From: DAOQVR01 sp035341665
GTDB lineage: Bacteria > Chloroflexota > Anaerolineae > JAAYZQ01
Assembly: GCA_035341665.1 (NCBI GenBank)
Contig: DAOQVR010000005.1
Span: 124,001-188,000 of the forward strand
Length of the DNA: 64,000 nt
Direction of reading: 5' to 3'
Both the position numbers and the translations under genes were made by a program. The notes under the pieces were generated by a model. The model was not told the origin of the DNA and ran no database searches. It saw nothing but the letters and a program-made list of their open reading frames with translations. Positions 1 through 7,963 of this stretch are shown here, piece after piece. Each line of letters starts with the position of its first letter. Positions within the stretch are counted from its first letter, which is position 1.

Positions 1-72
1 AAGCGCCAGGAAGATGATCGCTGCCCACACCAAAGAGGCCGTTCGTGAGCCGCTCTGTTCGCGATTGTGCAT
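1..72 (-). CDS. Partial ABC transporter permease (N-terminus only)
   Basis: Only the first 24 codons lie in the window. They start at an ATG at 72-70 and run off the left edge. A GGAGTG ribosome site sits just upstream on the minus strand. The peptide begins with a short polar segment (MHNREQSGSRTAS) and then turns hydrophobic (LVWAAIIFLAL), as expected for a first membrane helix. It lies directly downstream of an EhuB-like binding protein on the same strand. From that context it is most likely the permease of the same importer. The visible sequence cannot prove the family. Confidence 0.55.
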   Translation of the reverse strand, partial: MHNREQSGSRTASLVWAAIIFLAL

Positions 73-114
73 ATTCACTCCATGAGGCGGAACCCAGCCA
101 TGCTGCCGGACTCT

Positions 115-166
115 GGCTCTGGAAGCCGCGGCGCTCGCTCACGCTCGCGGCCGGGCCTCCAGAGCC
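115..166 (-). terminator. Hairpin between binding-protein and permease genes
   Basis: The arms at 115-127 and 154-166 can form a stem of about 13 bp with a single G-U style mismatch (core GGCTCTGGA/TCCAGAGCC). There is no T-tract, so a full Rho-independent terminator is unlikely. Hairpins in this position of ABC operons often stabilise the binding-protein mRNA and reduce read-through into the permease. That role is inferred. Confidence 0.5.
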
Positions 167-202
167 TGGACCGCTCAGTTCCGGTTCGCCGGGTGGCCCG
201 AC

Positions 203-1165
203 CTAGGGCTCCAGCGCCAAGTCCTTATACTGGTCAGGGCAGCTCTCGAGCACGGAGACTCCTCCCGGGAGTGTGTGCTTGCCAAAGCCAGGGAAGAGCA
301 GGTAGATCTCGAGCAACTTGCCCGACTCCTCCAGCTTGCGAAGCTCAGCGCTGAACGCGTTGCGAAGATCGATATCTTCCTTGCGGAAGGCGGTGCCGGA
401 ATAGCCGGTGATCGACTTGCCGTCGATCACTGGGTCGGTGAAGGGATCGGCCAATTCCAGGTTCGGGTCCTCGGTCACACCCAAGATCTGGGCAAGGCCG
501 ATCGCGGTGGCGGTATACGCGTCAATCTGGCCGGCCTGCAGCCCGGCGATGCCGGATGGGTTGTCAGGGTAAAGGGTGATCTGTTCATCCTTGACGCCGA
601 CTGCCCGCATGTACTGGTCCTCGTAGTACCCTTGGCCGGTGCCGGCCCTGACATTGGGGTTGGCAGCAATGTCTTCGTAGCTGTGCAGGTTGAGGGGATT
701 TCCCTTCGCGACGATCAGGCCACCTCCCACCTTGTAGTCGGGGTCCGCGAAGAGCACTTGCTCGCAGCGCTCCGGCTTGATGTACATGCCTGCCGTGATG
801 GCATCAAAACGCCCGGCGACAAGCCCTGGGATGAGAGAACCAAACTCGGCCAGGACGCCCTCCATCTGCGGAATGCCGAGGTTGGTAAAGATCGCGCGCG
901 CAACTTCGACCGCCTCGCCGGTGAGCGTGCCGTCCGGATTGGCGTATGCGAAGGGGCTCTCATTCGCGAAGCCGACCCGGATGACGCCCTCGCGCTTGGC
1001 GCGCTCGAGGGTCGTCTCCTGCACGACCTCTTCCGGTGCTGGGGCAACCGTCACCGGAACGACGACCGTCTCCTTGACGACCTCAGGGGTCGCCGTCCCG
1101 CACGACATAACGGTGGCCAGCAGGGTCACCAGCAACAACAATGCGATTGTGCTCCGGCCTTTCAT
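203..1165 (-). CDS. ehuB: Extracellular solute-binding protein, family 3 (EhuB-like, ectoine/hydroxyectoine type)
   Basis: Periplasmic-type lipoprotein that would capture a small zwitterionic solute for an ABC importer. Residues 1-23 form a lipoprotein signal with a Cys in the LATVMSC lipobox, followed by a short Thr/Val/Pro linker. The SBP family 3 fold starts near residue 50 (GVIRVGFANESPFAY) and contains the EhuB-like segments EFGSLIPGLVAGRFD, KPERCEQV and ADPFTDPVIDGK. The ATG at 1165 is preferred over the adjacent TTG because AGGAGG lies 5 bases upstream. Length (320 aa) fits the family. It follows a GntR regulator and precedes a permease start. Ectoine-type specificity comes from family resemblance only; betaines or amino acids are possible ligands. 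Confidence 0.82.
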   Translation of the reverse strand: MKGRSTIALLLLVTLLATVMSCGTATPEVVKETVVVPVTVAPAPEEVVQETTLERAKREGVIRVGFANESPFAYANPDGTLTGEAVEVARAIFTNLGIPQMEGVLAEFGSLIPGLVAGRFDAITAGMYIKPERCEQVLFADPDYKVGGGLIVAKGNPLNLHSYEDIAANPNVRAGTGQGYYEDQYMRAVGVKDEQITLYPDNPSGIAGLQAGQIDAYTATAIGLAQILGVTEDPNLELADPFTDPVIDGKSITGYSGTAFRKEDIDLRNAFSAELRKLEESGKLLEIYLLFPGFGKHTLPGGVSVLESCPDQYKDLALEP

Positions 1166-1276
1166 CAATTCCTCCTCTGGGTCTTTTGAGACTTGTGTTC
1201 ACCGACCAATTGCTTGACAGACAACACGGATCGCAATCCGATGCTCTACCTCACCCCCTCTCTATAGGCCGGCCGC

Positions 1277-1293
1277 AGCCCTGCGGCAGGGCT
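1277..1293 (-). terminator. Small hairpin after the GntR gene
   Basis: A perfect 6-bp inverted repeat (AGCCCT-gcggc-AGGGCT) lies just after the regulator stop codon on the minus strand. There is no clear T-run, so it may be a weak terminator or a processing site between gntR and ehuB. No convincing separate ehuB promoter was seen. Confidence 0.3.
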
Positions 1294-1330
1294 TACCGCC
1301 GCCTGAACGTCGGCTGCACCGGCCAGCGCT

Positions 1331-1999
1331 CTACAAAAACTCACTGCCCCACATCCGGTTCAGGTTCATCACCAGGTGCCGGCGTCGCACCTGGCCCACA
1401 GCGCCCATGTCGCCGTCGCGCAGGGCTTCGAGCACCTGCTCCATCTCCTCTGTGATCCTGTTCACCTCTTCGGGCCAGCTCAGGTCGGGCAATATCTGGA
1501 GCCACAGCCTGGCAGTTTGGTAGTAGTAGGTCTCGGAGATTCTGCGCAGGGGCTCGTTGCTGATGAAGCACAGCATCATCTCCTGGAAGGAGTTGTACAG
1601 CCTTGCCAGTGCCTCCGGATCGTACATCGTGCGCATCTGCCTGCACTGCGCCAGCATCCCCTCCAGCGCGGCTCGCTCATCCTCGGAGACGCGCACCACA
1701 GGGCAGAGCTCGCCGGTGATCTCGTGCAGCTTCATACGGAAGGCATACACAGCCTTCAGGGACTTGAGGTCGATCGTGGTGACGATAGTGCCAATACCCC
1801 TCTTGGTCGCAACCAGGCCCTCGAACTCCAAGCGTTGCAGGATGCGGCGGATGGGAGTCCGGCTGACCCCGAACTCGTTCGCCAACACGTTCTCGCTGAG
1901 CGCCATCCCTGGGGGGTAGTGGAGCAAGCTGATTCGCTTGCGAATCTCGGTGTACAAGGCCTCGACGGAAGATGAACCATTGTCACATTCTGGTTTCAT
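1331..1999 (-). CDS. GntR family regulator, FadR/FCD subgroup
   Basis: DNA-binding repressor or activator of about 222 aa. Residues about 12-75 form the GntR winged helix (YTEIRKRI, then LANEFGVSRTPIRRIL and a wing ending GIGTIV). The remainder is a helical FCD-type effector domain with the usual FRMKLHEITGEL opening. It is divergent from the MttB-like gene and co-directional with ehuB, so it probably senses the imported solute or a product of it. Two palindromes in the divergent spacer are candidate operators. The ATG at 1999 is chosen; a TTG three codons upstream lies too close to the GAGGG motif. The effector cannot be read from the sequence. Confidence 0.85.
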   Translation of the reverse strand: MKPECDNGSSSVEALYTEIRKRISLLHYPPGMALSENVLANEFGVSRTPIRRILQRLEFEGLVATKRGIGTIVTTIDLKSLKAVYAFRMKLHEITGELCPVVRVSEDERAALEGMLAQCRQMRTMYDPEALARLYNSFQEMMLCFISNEPLRRISETYYYQTARLWLQILPDLSWPEEVNRITEEMEQVLEALRDGDMGAVGQVRRRHLVMNLNRMWGSEFL

Positions 2000-2001
2000 T
2001 C

Positions 2002-2029
2002 TTGACAATCCCTCGGCCTGTGCTACAGT
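2002..2029 (+). promoter_or_regulatory. Sigma70-type promoter for the mttB-like operon
   Basis: A consensus -35 TTGACA (2002-2007) is followed after 16 bases by TACAGT (2024-2029), a 4/6 match to the -10. Transcription would start near 2036, about 185 bases before the mttB-like ATG. The -10 box lies inside a perfect palindrome, which suggests repression by the divergent GntR protein. Confidence 0.6.
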
Positions 2030-2039
2030 ACAACTGTAG
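2023..2039. promoter_or_regulatory. Palindromic operator candidate (CTACAG-N5-CTGTAG)
   Basis: Perfect 6-bp half sites separated by 5 bases (CTACAG TACAA CTGTAG). The site covers the -10 box of the rightward promoter, so a dimer bound here would block RNA polymerase. The likely ligand protein is the GntR regulator encoded next door. This is inference from position and symmetry. Confidence 0.5.
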
Positions 2040-2078
2040 TGTAAGTCGCACTAAGGTGGCATCGACTCTGTATGTAGG

Positions 2079-2094
2079 TTGTATGCAAGTATAC
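2079..2094. promoter_or_regulatory. FCD-GntR-like operator candidate
   Basis: TTGTATGCAA, one mismatch from a TTGTATACAA palindrome, is followed immediately by GTATAC. AT-rich TTGTATACAA-like sites are bound by many FCD-type GntR proteins. It lies in the leader of the mttB-like transcript and could be a second operator. Confidence 0.4.
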
Positions 2095-2219
2095 CATCCT
2101 TCTCACCACTTGTCAATACCCGAACTCGCTCTTCTCAGACAACTCGGCCAGATTGCCGAAGGGCCAAGATCCGTAGCAGCCTTGGACAAGGACGTCACTC
2201 TACGATAGGAGGCAGTGCC

Positions 2220-3668
2220 ATGACTCGAGCAGTACCCTTTCTGGAGGTGTTGACCCCGGACCAGGTGGAGCAGATCCACCAGTACGCTCTCCGCGTGCTC
2301 CAAGAAGTGGGGGTGTGGCTCCCGAACCGCGAGATCCTCTCCATCTTCCGCGATGCCGGTGCACGCGTCGACCTTGACGCGCAGACGGTGCACATCCCCG
2401 CCCACATTGTCCAGGCGAGCATAGACAAGTTCCCGCCTGGCTTTACCTGGAATGCGCGTAAGGCGGAGAACTCGCTGGCAATGGACGGCTCCCGCACCCA
2501 CTTCTCCTTTCCCGATTCCACCATTCGGATCATGGACCTCGACGGCCGGCGCCGCCCGGGCACCGCGGCCGACGGGGAGGACATCTGCCGCCTCTGCGAT
2601 GCGCTTCCCAACATGGCCATCGCTTCCACCGGTGTCAACCCACCCGACATGGGCAATCTGGTCCTGGAGGCGTGGCTGACCAGGACGATGTACACCCAGT
2701 GCAGCAAGCCGATCTATGGCACCTGCCGCAACGCCGAAGTCTCGCACATGACCCTGCGCATGGCCGAGGTCGTGGCCGACTGCTGCGACCACCTTGCGCC
2801 GGGGCAGCTTCCCTTGGCCATTATCACCAACCCGGTAAGTCCTCTCTACAATGAGCCCAACCAGCTGGAGGGCATGCTGGTCTACCTCAAGAGGGGGTTG
2901 CCCATCTCCATCTCGCCGGAGGTGCAGGCGGGAGCGACCGGGCCGGCTACGCTTGCCGGCACCATGGTGCAGCAGACTGCCGAATTCCTGGCGCACGCCA
3001 CCTTGGCGCAGCTCGTCAGCCCCGGCGTGCCGGTCATCTATGGCACCGTCTCGAGCGTCTTTGACATGAAGAAGATGATGCTGCCCTACGGTGCCCCCGA
3101 GGCCGACCTGATCGGCATTGCCACGGTACAGATGGCGCGCTACTATGGTATCCCTGGCCGGACGACAGGCGGCTCCTCCGACGCCAACGCCCTGGGCATG
3201 GAGGCAGGCGTGGACAGCCTGATGAGCACCCTCCTCTCCATCCTGGCGGGCGCCACCTTTGTCCTCCATGGGGCTGGCGAGTACGAGAACACCATGACGG
3301 TGAGCTACGAGAAGATCCTCATCGACGACGAGATCATCAGCATGGCGCGGCGGGTCGCGGCGGGCTTTGAGGTGACACCCGAAACGCTTGCCTTTGACAT
3401 CATCCAAGACGTGGGGCCGCGCGGCAACTATCTTGCCACCAAGCACACGATGCGCCACTTTCGCAAGGAGCAGTTCATGCCCAGCCTGATCGTCCGCGAC
3501 AAGTTCGAGACGTGGGAGGCGGAGGGCTCCAAGCGGGCAGAGGAGCGCGCACGGGATCGGGCAAGGGACCTGCTGGCCAATCACCGGCCTGATCCACTTC
3601 CCGAGGAAGCAGTCCGCGAGCTAGATGCTATCTATGCCTCCGTCCGGCGCTCCGCGGGCCTGGCCTAG
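2220..3668 (+). CDS. Trimethylamine methyltransferase (MttB) family protein, non-pyrrolysine
   Basis: Likely corrinoid-dependent methyltransferase that moves a methyl group from a quaternary or tertiary amine to the corrinoid protein encoded two genes downstream. The 482-aa length and segments such as STGVNPPDMGN, ISPEVQAGATGPATLAGT and TGGSSDANALGMEAG are typical of the MttB superfamily. The reading frame is uninterrupted, so there is no internal amber codon for pyrrolysine. It therefore belongs with the non-Pyl members, some of which demethylate glycine betaine, proline betaine or carnitine. The start at 2220 has AGGAGG 7 bases upstream; the open frame further upstream lacks a ribosome site. 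The M24-like gene follows within 25 bases. The substrate is unknown. Confidence 0.88.
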   Translation: MTRAVPFLEVLTPDQVEQIHQYALRVLQEVGVWLPNREILSIFRDAGARVDLDAQTVHIPAHIVQASIDKFPPGFTWNARKAENSLAMDGSRTHFSFPDSTIRIMDLDGRRRPGTAADGEDICRLCDALPNMAIASTGVNPPDMGNLVLEAWLTRTMYTQCSKPIYGTCRNAEVSHMTLRMAEVVADCCDHLAPGQLPLAIITNPVSPLYNEPNQLEGMLVYLKRGLPISISPEVQAGATGPATLAGTMVQQTAEFLAHATLAQLVSPGVPVIYGTVSSVFDMKKMMLPYGAPEADLIGIATVQMARYYGIPGRTTGGSSDANALGMEAGVDSLMSTLLSILAGATFVLHGAGEYENTMTVSYEKILIDDEIISMARRVAAGFEVTPETLAFDIIQDVGPRGNYLATKHTMRHFRKEQFMPSLIVRDKFETWEAEGSKRAEERARDRARDLLANHRPDPLPEEAVRELDAIYASVRRSAGLA

Positions 3669-3691
3669 GCGAAGTGTTGAAGGAGTTGATG

Positions 3692-4846
3692 ATGATCCAA
3701 CCACCTTTCTTTCCAGACGAAGAGTACCGGCGCCGCCTGGCTGCCGTCAGGCAAACAATGGCCGAGCGAGGGCTGGACGCGTGCCTCGTCTCTGTGCCCG
3801 AGAACATCTACTACCTGGCCGGCGTGAGCCATTGGGGCTTTTTCGCCACGCACCTGCTCATCCTCCCGCGCGAGGGAGAGCCTGTCATCATCGCGCGCGC
3901 CATGGAGCAGGTCACCATGGACATCCAGCTCTCGGGGACGCGCTTCGTGGGCTTTGGCGACCTGGATGATCCGGCGCAGAGCGTCTGCCGCGAGCTCGAG
4001 GCGGCCGGCCTCGCTGGGGGCCGGCTCGGCATCGAGAAGAACAGCCTCTTCCTGACTGTTGGCATCGCCGAGCGGATCATAGCCGGCATGCCGCGGGCGC
4101 AGTGGATCGACGCATCCGACGTGGTCTACCAGCACCGGGTCTGCCAGTCCCCACTCGAGCTCGCCTACACACGCCAGGCGGCCGTGGTAACCGATGCCAT
4201 GATGAACGCGGCCATCGAATCGGCCGGTGCCGGCGTGAGCGAGAGAGAGATCGCCGCCGAGGTTCATCGGGCCATGGTCATGGCCGGTGGCGAGTATCCC
4301 GGCTTTGGCCCCTTCATACGCTCTACGCCAACGCTGGGTCAAGAGCACGGTACCTGGACAGACCGAGTGCTGGAGAAGGGGGACGTTCTCTTTGTCGAGT
4401 TGTCGGGCTCCGTCGCGCGCTATCACGCGCCGATGGGCCGGCTCTTCTTTGTCGGAGAGGCGCCGGAGAGTGCACGGTGGATCGAGCCCGTCTGCCTGGA
4501 GGCGTTCGACGCCGTCGTCAAGACCGCCCGGCCGGGCGTCGCGGCGACCGAAGTGTACCAGTCGTGGCAGGACAAAGTCGACGCCGCCGGTCTGGCTCAC
4601 TACCGGCGCCACCACTGCGGCTACATGGTGGGCATCGCTTTTCCGCCGGCCTGGTCCGGTGGCGGCGTGCCGGTTGGGCTGCGCCACAACAGCCCGATGG
4701 TACTCCGCGCAGGCATGGTGTTCCACCTGATGTCTTGGCTGATGCACTCGGGGCACGGCGACTACTTCGTATCGAATGCAGCCATCGTGACCGAAACGGG
4801 CTGTGACGTGCTGACCAAGATTCCTCAGAACCTTCAGGTTCTGTGA
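3692..4846 (+). CDS. M24 (creatinase/ectoine-hydrolase-like) family protein
   Basis: A 384-aa pita-bread-fold protein. Residues about 10-150 are the creatinase N-domain (MAERGLDACLVSVPENIYYLAG) and about 160-384 the catalytic domain. The first metal-ligand Asp positions of aminopeptidases are replaced in ELSGSVARYHAPMGR (about 236-250), as in the metal-independent creatinase/DoeA branch. His219 in GQEHGTW is at about the position of the creatinase catalytic His. It may hydrolyse a C-N bond in an osmolyte such as ectoine, creatine or a betaine. The ATG at 3692 has AAGGAG 6 bases upstream; an ATG at 3689 is also possible. It lies between the MttB-like and corrinoid genes, whose start is close to its stop codon. 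Prolidase activity cannot be excluded. Confidence 0.75.
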   Translation: MIQPPFFPDEEYRRRLAAVRQTMAERGLDACLVSVPENIYYLAGVSHWGFFATHLLILPREGEPVIIARAMEQVTMDIQLSGTRFVGFGDLDDPAQSVCRELEAAGLAGGRLGIEKNSLFLTVGIAERIIAGMPRAQWIDASDVVYQHRVCQSPLELAYTRQAAVVTDAMMNAAIESAGAGVSEREIAAEVHRAMVMAGGEYPGFGPFIRSTPTLGQEHGTWTDRVLEKGDVLFVELSGSVARYHAPMGRLFFVGEAPESARWIEPVCLEAFDAVVKTARPGVAATEVYQSWQDKVDAAGLAHYRRHHCGYMVGIAFPPAWSGGGVPVGLRHNSPMVLRAGMVFHLMSWLMHSGHGDYFVSNAAIVTETGCDVLTKIPQNLQVL

Positions 4847-4881
4847 TCGGCCGGTCAGGTGCGAACGGGGAGGATTTCAGA

Positions 4882-5520
4882 ATGATGGACCTTTTCCAGG
4901 AGATGGCATCCAACCTCTACAACGGCGAGGACGAGGTCGTGGCAGGGCTTGTCCAGAAGGCTCTCCAGCAGGGCGCCTCGCCGGCGGCGATTCTCCGGGA
5001 CGGGCTGATTGCCGGCATGGACCAGGTGGGCCGCGATTTCAAGGCCGGCGACCTCTACGTGCCCGAGGTGCTGGTCGCTGCCCGGGCCATGCACGCCGGT
5101 ATGAACCTTCTCAGGCCGCTGCTCGCCGAGAGCGACAGCCCAAGCGCCGGCAAGTTCGTCATCGGCACGGTCAAGGGCGACCTGCACGACATCGGCAAGA
5201 ACCTGGTCCGCATGATGCTCGAGGGCGCCGGCTTTGATCTCGTCGACCTGGGGACCGACGTGCCGCCGGCTGCCTTTGTCGCGGCCGTCCAGGAGCACAG
5301 GCCCCAACTGCTGGGGATGAGTGCCCTTCTGACCACAACCATGGTGCAAATGAGGGCCGTGATCGAGGCCCTCCTCGAAGCCGGACTGCGCGACAGCGTC
5401 AAGATCATCGTCGGCGGCGCACCGGTCACCGACGCCTATGCCGCGCAGATTGGTGCCGATGCCTATGCGCCTGACGCGGCCAGCGCGGTGGACGTCGCCC
5501 GCCGGTTGGCACAGAAGTAG
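4882..5520 (+). CDS. Corrinoid (B12-binding) methyltransferase carrier protein
   Basis: A 212-aa methyl carrier of the MtbC/MttC type. Residues 1-85 are the helical cap that shields the methyl-cobamide. Residues about 90-212 are the Rossmann-like B12 domain with the lower-ligand motif DLHDIGKN (DxHxxG), followed by DLGTDVP and GGAPV. It would accept a methyl group from the MttB-like protein and pass it to a folate or thiol acceptor. That second methyltransferase and the reductive activase are not in the window. GGGGAGG lies 8 bases before the ATG at 4882. An in-frame GTG at 4843 overlaps the previous stop but has no ribosome site. Confidence 0.9.
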   Translation: MMDLFQEMASNLYNGEDEVVAGLVQKALQQGASPAAILRDGLIAGMDQVGRDFKAGDLYVPEVLVAARAMHAGMNLLRPLLAESDSPSAGKFVIGTVKGDLHDIGKNLVRMMLEGAGFDLVDLGTDVPPAAFVAAVQEHRPQLLGMSALLTTTMVQMRAVIEALLEAGLRDSVKIIVGGAPVTDAYAAQIGADAYAPDAASAVDVARRLAQK

Positions 5521-5549
5521 CCCACCGGACCCCGTCTGGGCAGTCGATC

Positions 5550-5582
5550 GGGCACCTGCCGGCGATGGGCCGGTGGGTGCCC
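5550..5582 (+). terminator. GC-rich hairpin after the corrinoid gene
   Basis: GGGCACC (5550-5556) pairs with GGTGCCC (5576-5582), and further GC pairs (CCGGC/GCCGG) are possible inside. No T-run follows. It separates the methyltransferase operon from the PPK2 promoter and may be a Rho-independent-like or Rho-assisted stop. Confidence 0.35.
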
Positions 5583-5624
5583 GCTCCGCCTTCCCCTTAC
5601 GCTCGCTGACCTCTTGCTCCAGGG

Positions 5625-5653
5625 TTGCCAAAAGCCACCCTATCAGGTATACT
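5625..5653 (+). promoter_or_regulatory. Promoter for ppk2 and the kinase operon
   Basis: TTGCCA (5625-5630), a 17-base spacer and TATACT (5648-5653) form a near-consensus sigma70 promoter. Transcription would begin near 5660, about 40 bases before the ppk2 ATG. No other clear promoter was seen before the downstream signalling genes, which overlap or lie close together. Confidence 0.7.
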
Positions 5654-5701
5654 CCTCTCCGCAGCCATGCCTGCAATTCCATCCCGACGGGAGGCGCGAC
5701 A

Positions 5702-6508
5702 ATGAAGCAACTGCTCCGTATCGAGCCCGGCACCCAGGTCCGGCTGGCCGATTTTGACCCCGGCTTCACCGGCGACTACAGTGGCAAGGACGAGGGCAAG
5801 AAAGTTACCAAGCGCAACATCAAGCGGCTGCGCAAGCTGCAAGATGTCCTCTGGGCCGAGGGCAAGCACGCCGTTCTGGTCATCCTTCAGGGCATCGACT
5901 CGGGAGGCAAGGACGGCACCATCGAGCATGTCATGGCCGGCATCAACCCGCAGGGCTGCCAGGTCACGGGCTTCAAGGTGCCGACCGCCGAAGAGCTCGC
6001 CCACGACTACCTCTGGCGCATTCACGAGCACACTCCGCGCCGCGGCTACATCGGGATCTTTAACCGGTCGCAGTACGAGGATGTGCTCGTCGTCCGCGTT
6101 CACAACCTGGTCCCACCTCAGGTCTGGTCGCAACGCTACGAGCAGATCAACGCATTTGAGAAACACCTTGCGGAATGTGGCACGACGATACTCAAGTTCT
6201 TCCTGTACATCTCGAAGGAGGAACAGAAAAAACGCTTCGAGGATCGCCTGAAGGATCCTGCCAAGAACTGGAAGTTCTCGATGGGTGACGTGGAGGAGCG
6301 GGCCCTCTGGCCGGCGTACATGGAGGCCTACGAGGAGGCTCTCACCCGCTGCAGCACCCCGTGGGCACCCTGGTACCTCGTCCCGGCCAACCGCAAGTGG
6401 TATCGTGACTTGGTGGTCTCGCAGACCCTGGTGGACACCCTGGAGGGGCTTAACCTGCAATACCCGCCGCCCCTCGAGAATGCGGACCAGATCGCAATCC
6501 CGGATTGA
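5702..6508 (+). CDS. Polyphosphate kinase 2 (PPK2) family protein
   Basis: A 268-aa cytoplasmic kinase that transfers phosphate between polyphosphate and nucleotides. The Walker A region is GIDSGGKDGT (about residues 64-73) and a Walker B/lid segment follows (GYIGIFNRSQYEDVLVVRVH). The C-terminal PANRKWYRDLVVSQ is also family-typical. Length fits single-domain PPK2 proteins that make NDPs or NTPs from AMP/ADP and polyphosphate; the exact class is not certain. GGGAGG precedes the ATG, and the longer open frame upstream is not used. The kinase start codon overlaps the stop codon here (ATTGA), so the two are translationally coupled, linking nucleotide supply to the signalling operon. Confidence 0.9.
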   Translation: MKQLLRIEPGTQVRLADFDPGFTGDYSGKDEGKKVTKRNIKRLRKLQDVLWAEGKHAVLVILQGIDSGGKDGTIEHVMAGINPQGCQVTGFKVPTAEELAHDYLWRIHEHTPRRGYIGIFNRSQYEDVLVVRVHNLVPPQVWSQRYEQINAFEKHLAECGTTILKFFLYISKEEQKKRFEDRLKDPAKNWKFSMGDVEERALWPAYMEAYEEALTRCSTPWAPWYLVPANRKWYRDLVVSQTLVDTLEGLNLQYPPPLENADQIAIPD

Positions 6509-7944
6509 ACCAACCGGCTGTTCCAGGTACCATCCTCAAGGGAAAATACCGAATCCTGCGCTACATCGGCGGAGGCGGCTCGGCCTGGGTCTACCAGGTC
6601 GAGGAGCTTCCTGCGGGCAGCGGCCGCCTCTGGGCGCTGAAGGAGCTGCGCCCGCAGACCGACGACCGGACCCAGCAGGCGGCCAACGAGAAGCTCTTTG
6701 AGCAGGAGGCGCGCCTGCTGCGCGACCTGGACCACCCGGCCATCCCCGACATTGCCGACTACTTCGAGGAGCAGGGGCGCGCCTATCTGGTCATGGAGTT
6801 TGTCTGGGGCGAGTCGCTCGAGAAGCGCCTCGAGAAGGCGAATGCCCCTCTCCTGGAGACCGAAGTGCTACGCTGGGCGATCCAGCTGTGCGACGCGCTC
6901 GAGTACCTGCACGGCCGCCAACCGCCGATCATCTTCCGGGACCTAAAGCCCAGCAACATCATGGTCAACAACACCGGGCAGGTCATGCTGATCGACTTTG
7001 GCATCGCGCGCACCTTCAAGGTGGGCAAGAAGCGCGACACGATCGCTATGGGCTCGGAGAACTATGCCGCCCCAGAGCAGTGGGGCAAAGGGCAGACCGA
7101 TGCCCGCTCCGACGTCTATGCGCTGGGTGCCACCCTGTACCACCTGCTCGCCAACCTGGCGCCGACGCCGGCCTTTCTCCCTTCGGAACCCCTTCCGCTG
7201 GCGAACTACAACCAGGCCGTCTCGCGCCCGACGGTCACCCTGATCGAGAAGGCGATGGCCCGCGACCGCGCCAAGCGCTTCCAGTCGATCGTCGAGATGC
7301 GGCGTGCCCTGGTGGCGGCACTGCCGGCCGACGAGCAGCTGGCCGCCATGGCGCAGACGGCCACGGCCCGGGGCAGCCAGCCGGCACCGCAGCCGGTGCC
7401 CGGCCGGCCTGGCGGGGCGGGGAATGCTGCTCCCTTTCCGGCCAAAACGGAGCGGCCGGGCGCTGCGGTGGCAGCGTCGCCCATCCGCCCTGCCGCCGTT
7501 CCGCCTGCGCGGGAAAAGCCTGCGCCTCCTGCCACTGCCCCTTGCCCTGCCTGCAAGCGCCCGAACCGGGCCGGCGCGCGCTTCTGCGTTGGCTGTGGAC
7601 AGTCGCTTCAGCCCCTACGGCCGGCCGTCCTGCGGGTAGTGGAACCGGTGCGGGCCGCGTGGGAGATGCCCATCGCGCGCAGCCCGATCCTTCTTGGCCG
7701 GGTTTCCGAGGCGGAGGAGTATCGCCCCGACTTTGACATGGCGTTCTACGACGACGGAGGCTACGTCTCCCGGCGCCACGCCCAGATCACCAGGGACGCC
7801 TCCGGCTATCTCATTTCGGATCTAGGCAGCAGCAACGGCACGCTTCTGAACGGCTACCTGCTCCTGCCCAATCGCCTCTACCGGCTCCGCAACGGCGATC
7901 GGTTCAAGGTTGGGCTTGTCGTGATCGAGTTCCGGATGCGCTGA
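6505..7944 (+). CDS. Hanks-type kinase with zinc ribbon and FHA domain; FRD catalytic loop
   Basis: 479-aa cytoplasmic protein with no membrane segment. Residues about 15-275 form the kinase: glycine loop GGGGSAWVY, ATP Lys in ALKELRP, catalytic loop FRDLKPSN (usual HRD His replaced by Phe), DFG in IDFGIAR and APEQW. A Pro/Ala linker leads to a CPAC...CVGC zinc ribbon (about 346-370) and a C-terminal FHA domain (about 390-475) with GR, SRRHA and SSNGT. FHA domains bind phosphothreonine, so the protein may recruit its own or a partner's phosphorylated form. TTG is taken as the start because it overlaps the ppk2 stop; no strong ribosome site is visible. It opens the kinase/phosphatase operon. 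Confidence 0.88.
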   Translation: MNQPAVPGTILKGKYRILRYIGGGGSAWVYQVEELPAGSGRLWALKELRPQTDDRTQQAANEKLFEQEARLLRDLDHPAIPDIADYFEEQGRAYLVMEFVWGESLEKRLEKANAPLLETEVLRWAIQLCDALEYLHGRQPPIIFRDLKPSNIMVNNTGQVMLIDFGIARTFKVGKKRDTIAMGSENYAAPEQWGKGQTDARSDVYALGATLYHLLANLAPTPAFLPSEPLPLANYNQAVSRPTVTLIEKAMARDRAKRFQSIVEMRRALVAALPADEQLAAMAQTATARGSQPAPQPVPGRPGGAGNAAPFPAKTERPGAAVAASPIRPAAVPPAREKPAPPATAPCPACKRPNRAGARFCVGCGQSLQPLRPAVLRVVEPVRAAWEMPIARSPILLGRVSEAEEYRPDFDMAFYDDGGYVSRRHAQITRDASGYLISDLGSSNGTLLNGYLLLPNRLYRLRNGDRFKVGLVVIEFRMR

Positions 7945-7963
7945 GTCGAGGAGGGAGGGACAC

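Noticed and set aside
3660..3690. TAG stop of the MttB-like gene as a pyrrolysine codon
   Set aside because: The TAG follows a complete 482-codon protein and is soon followed by TGA in frame; in Pyl-type MttB the amber codon lies in the middle of the gene.
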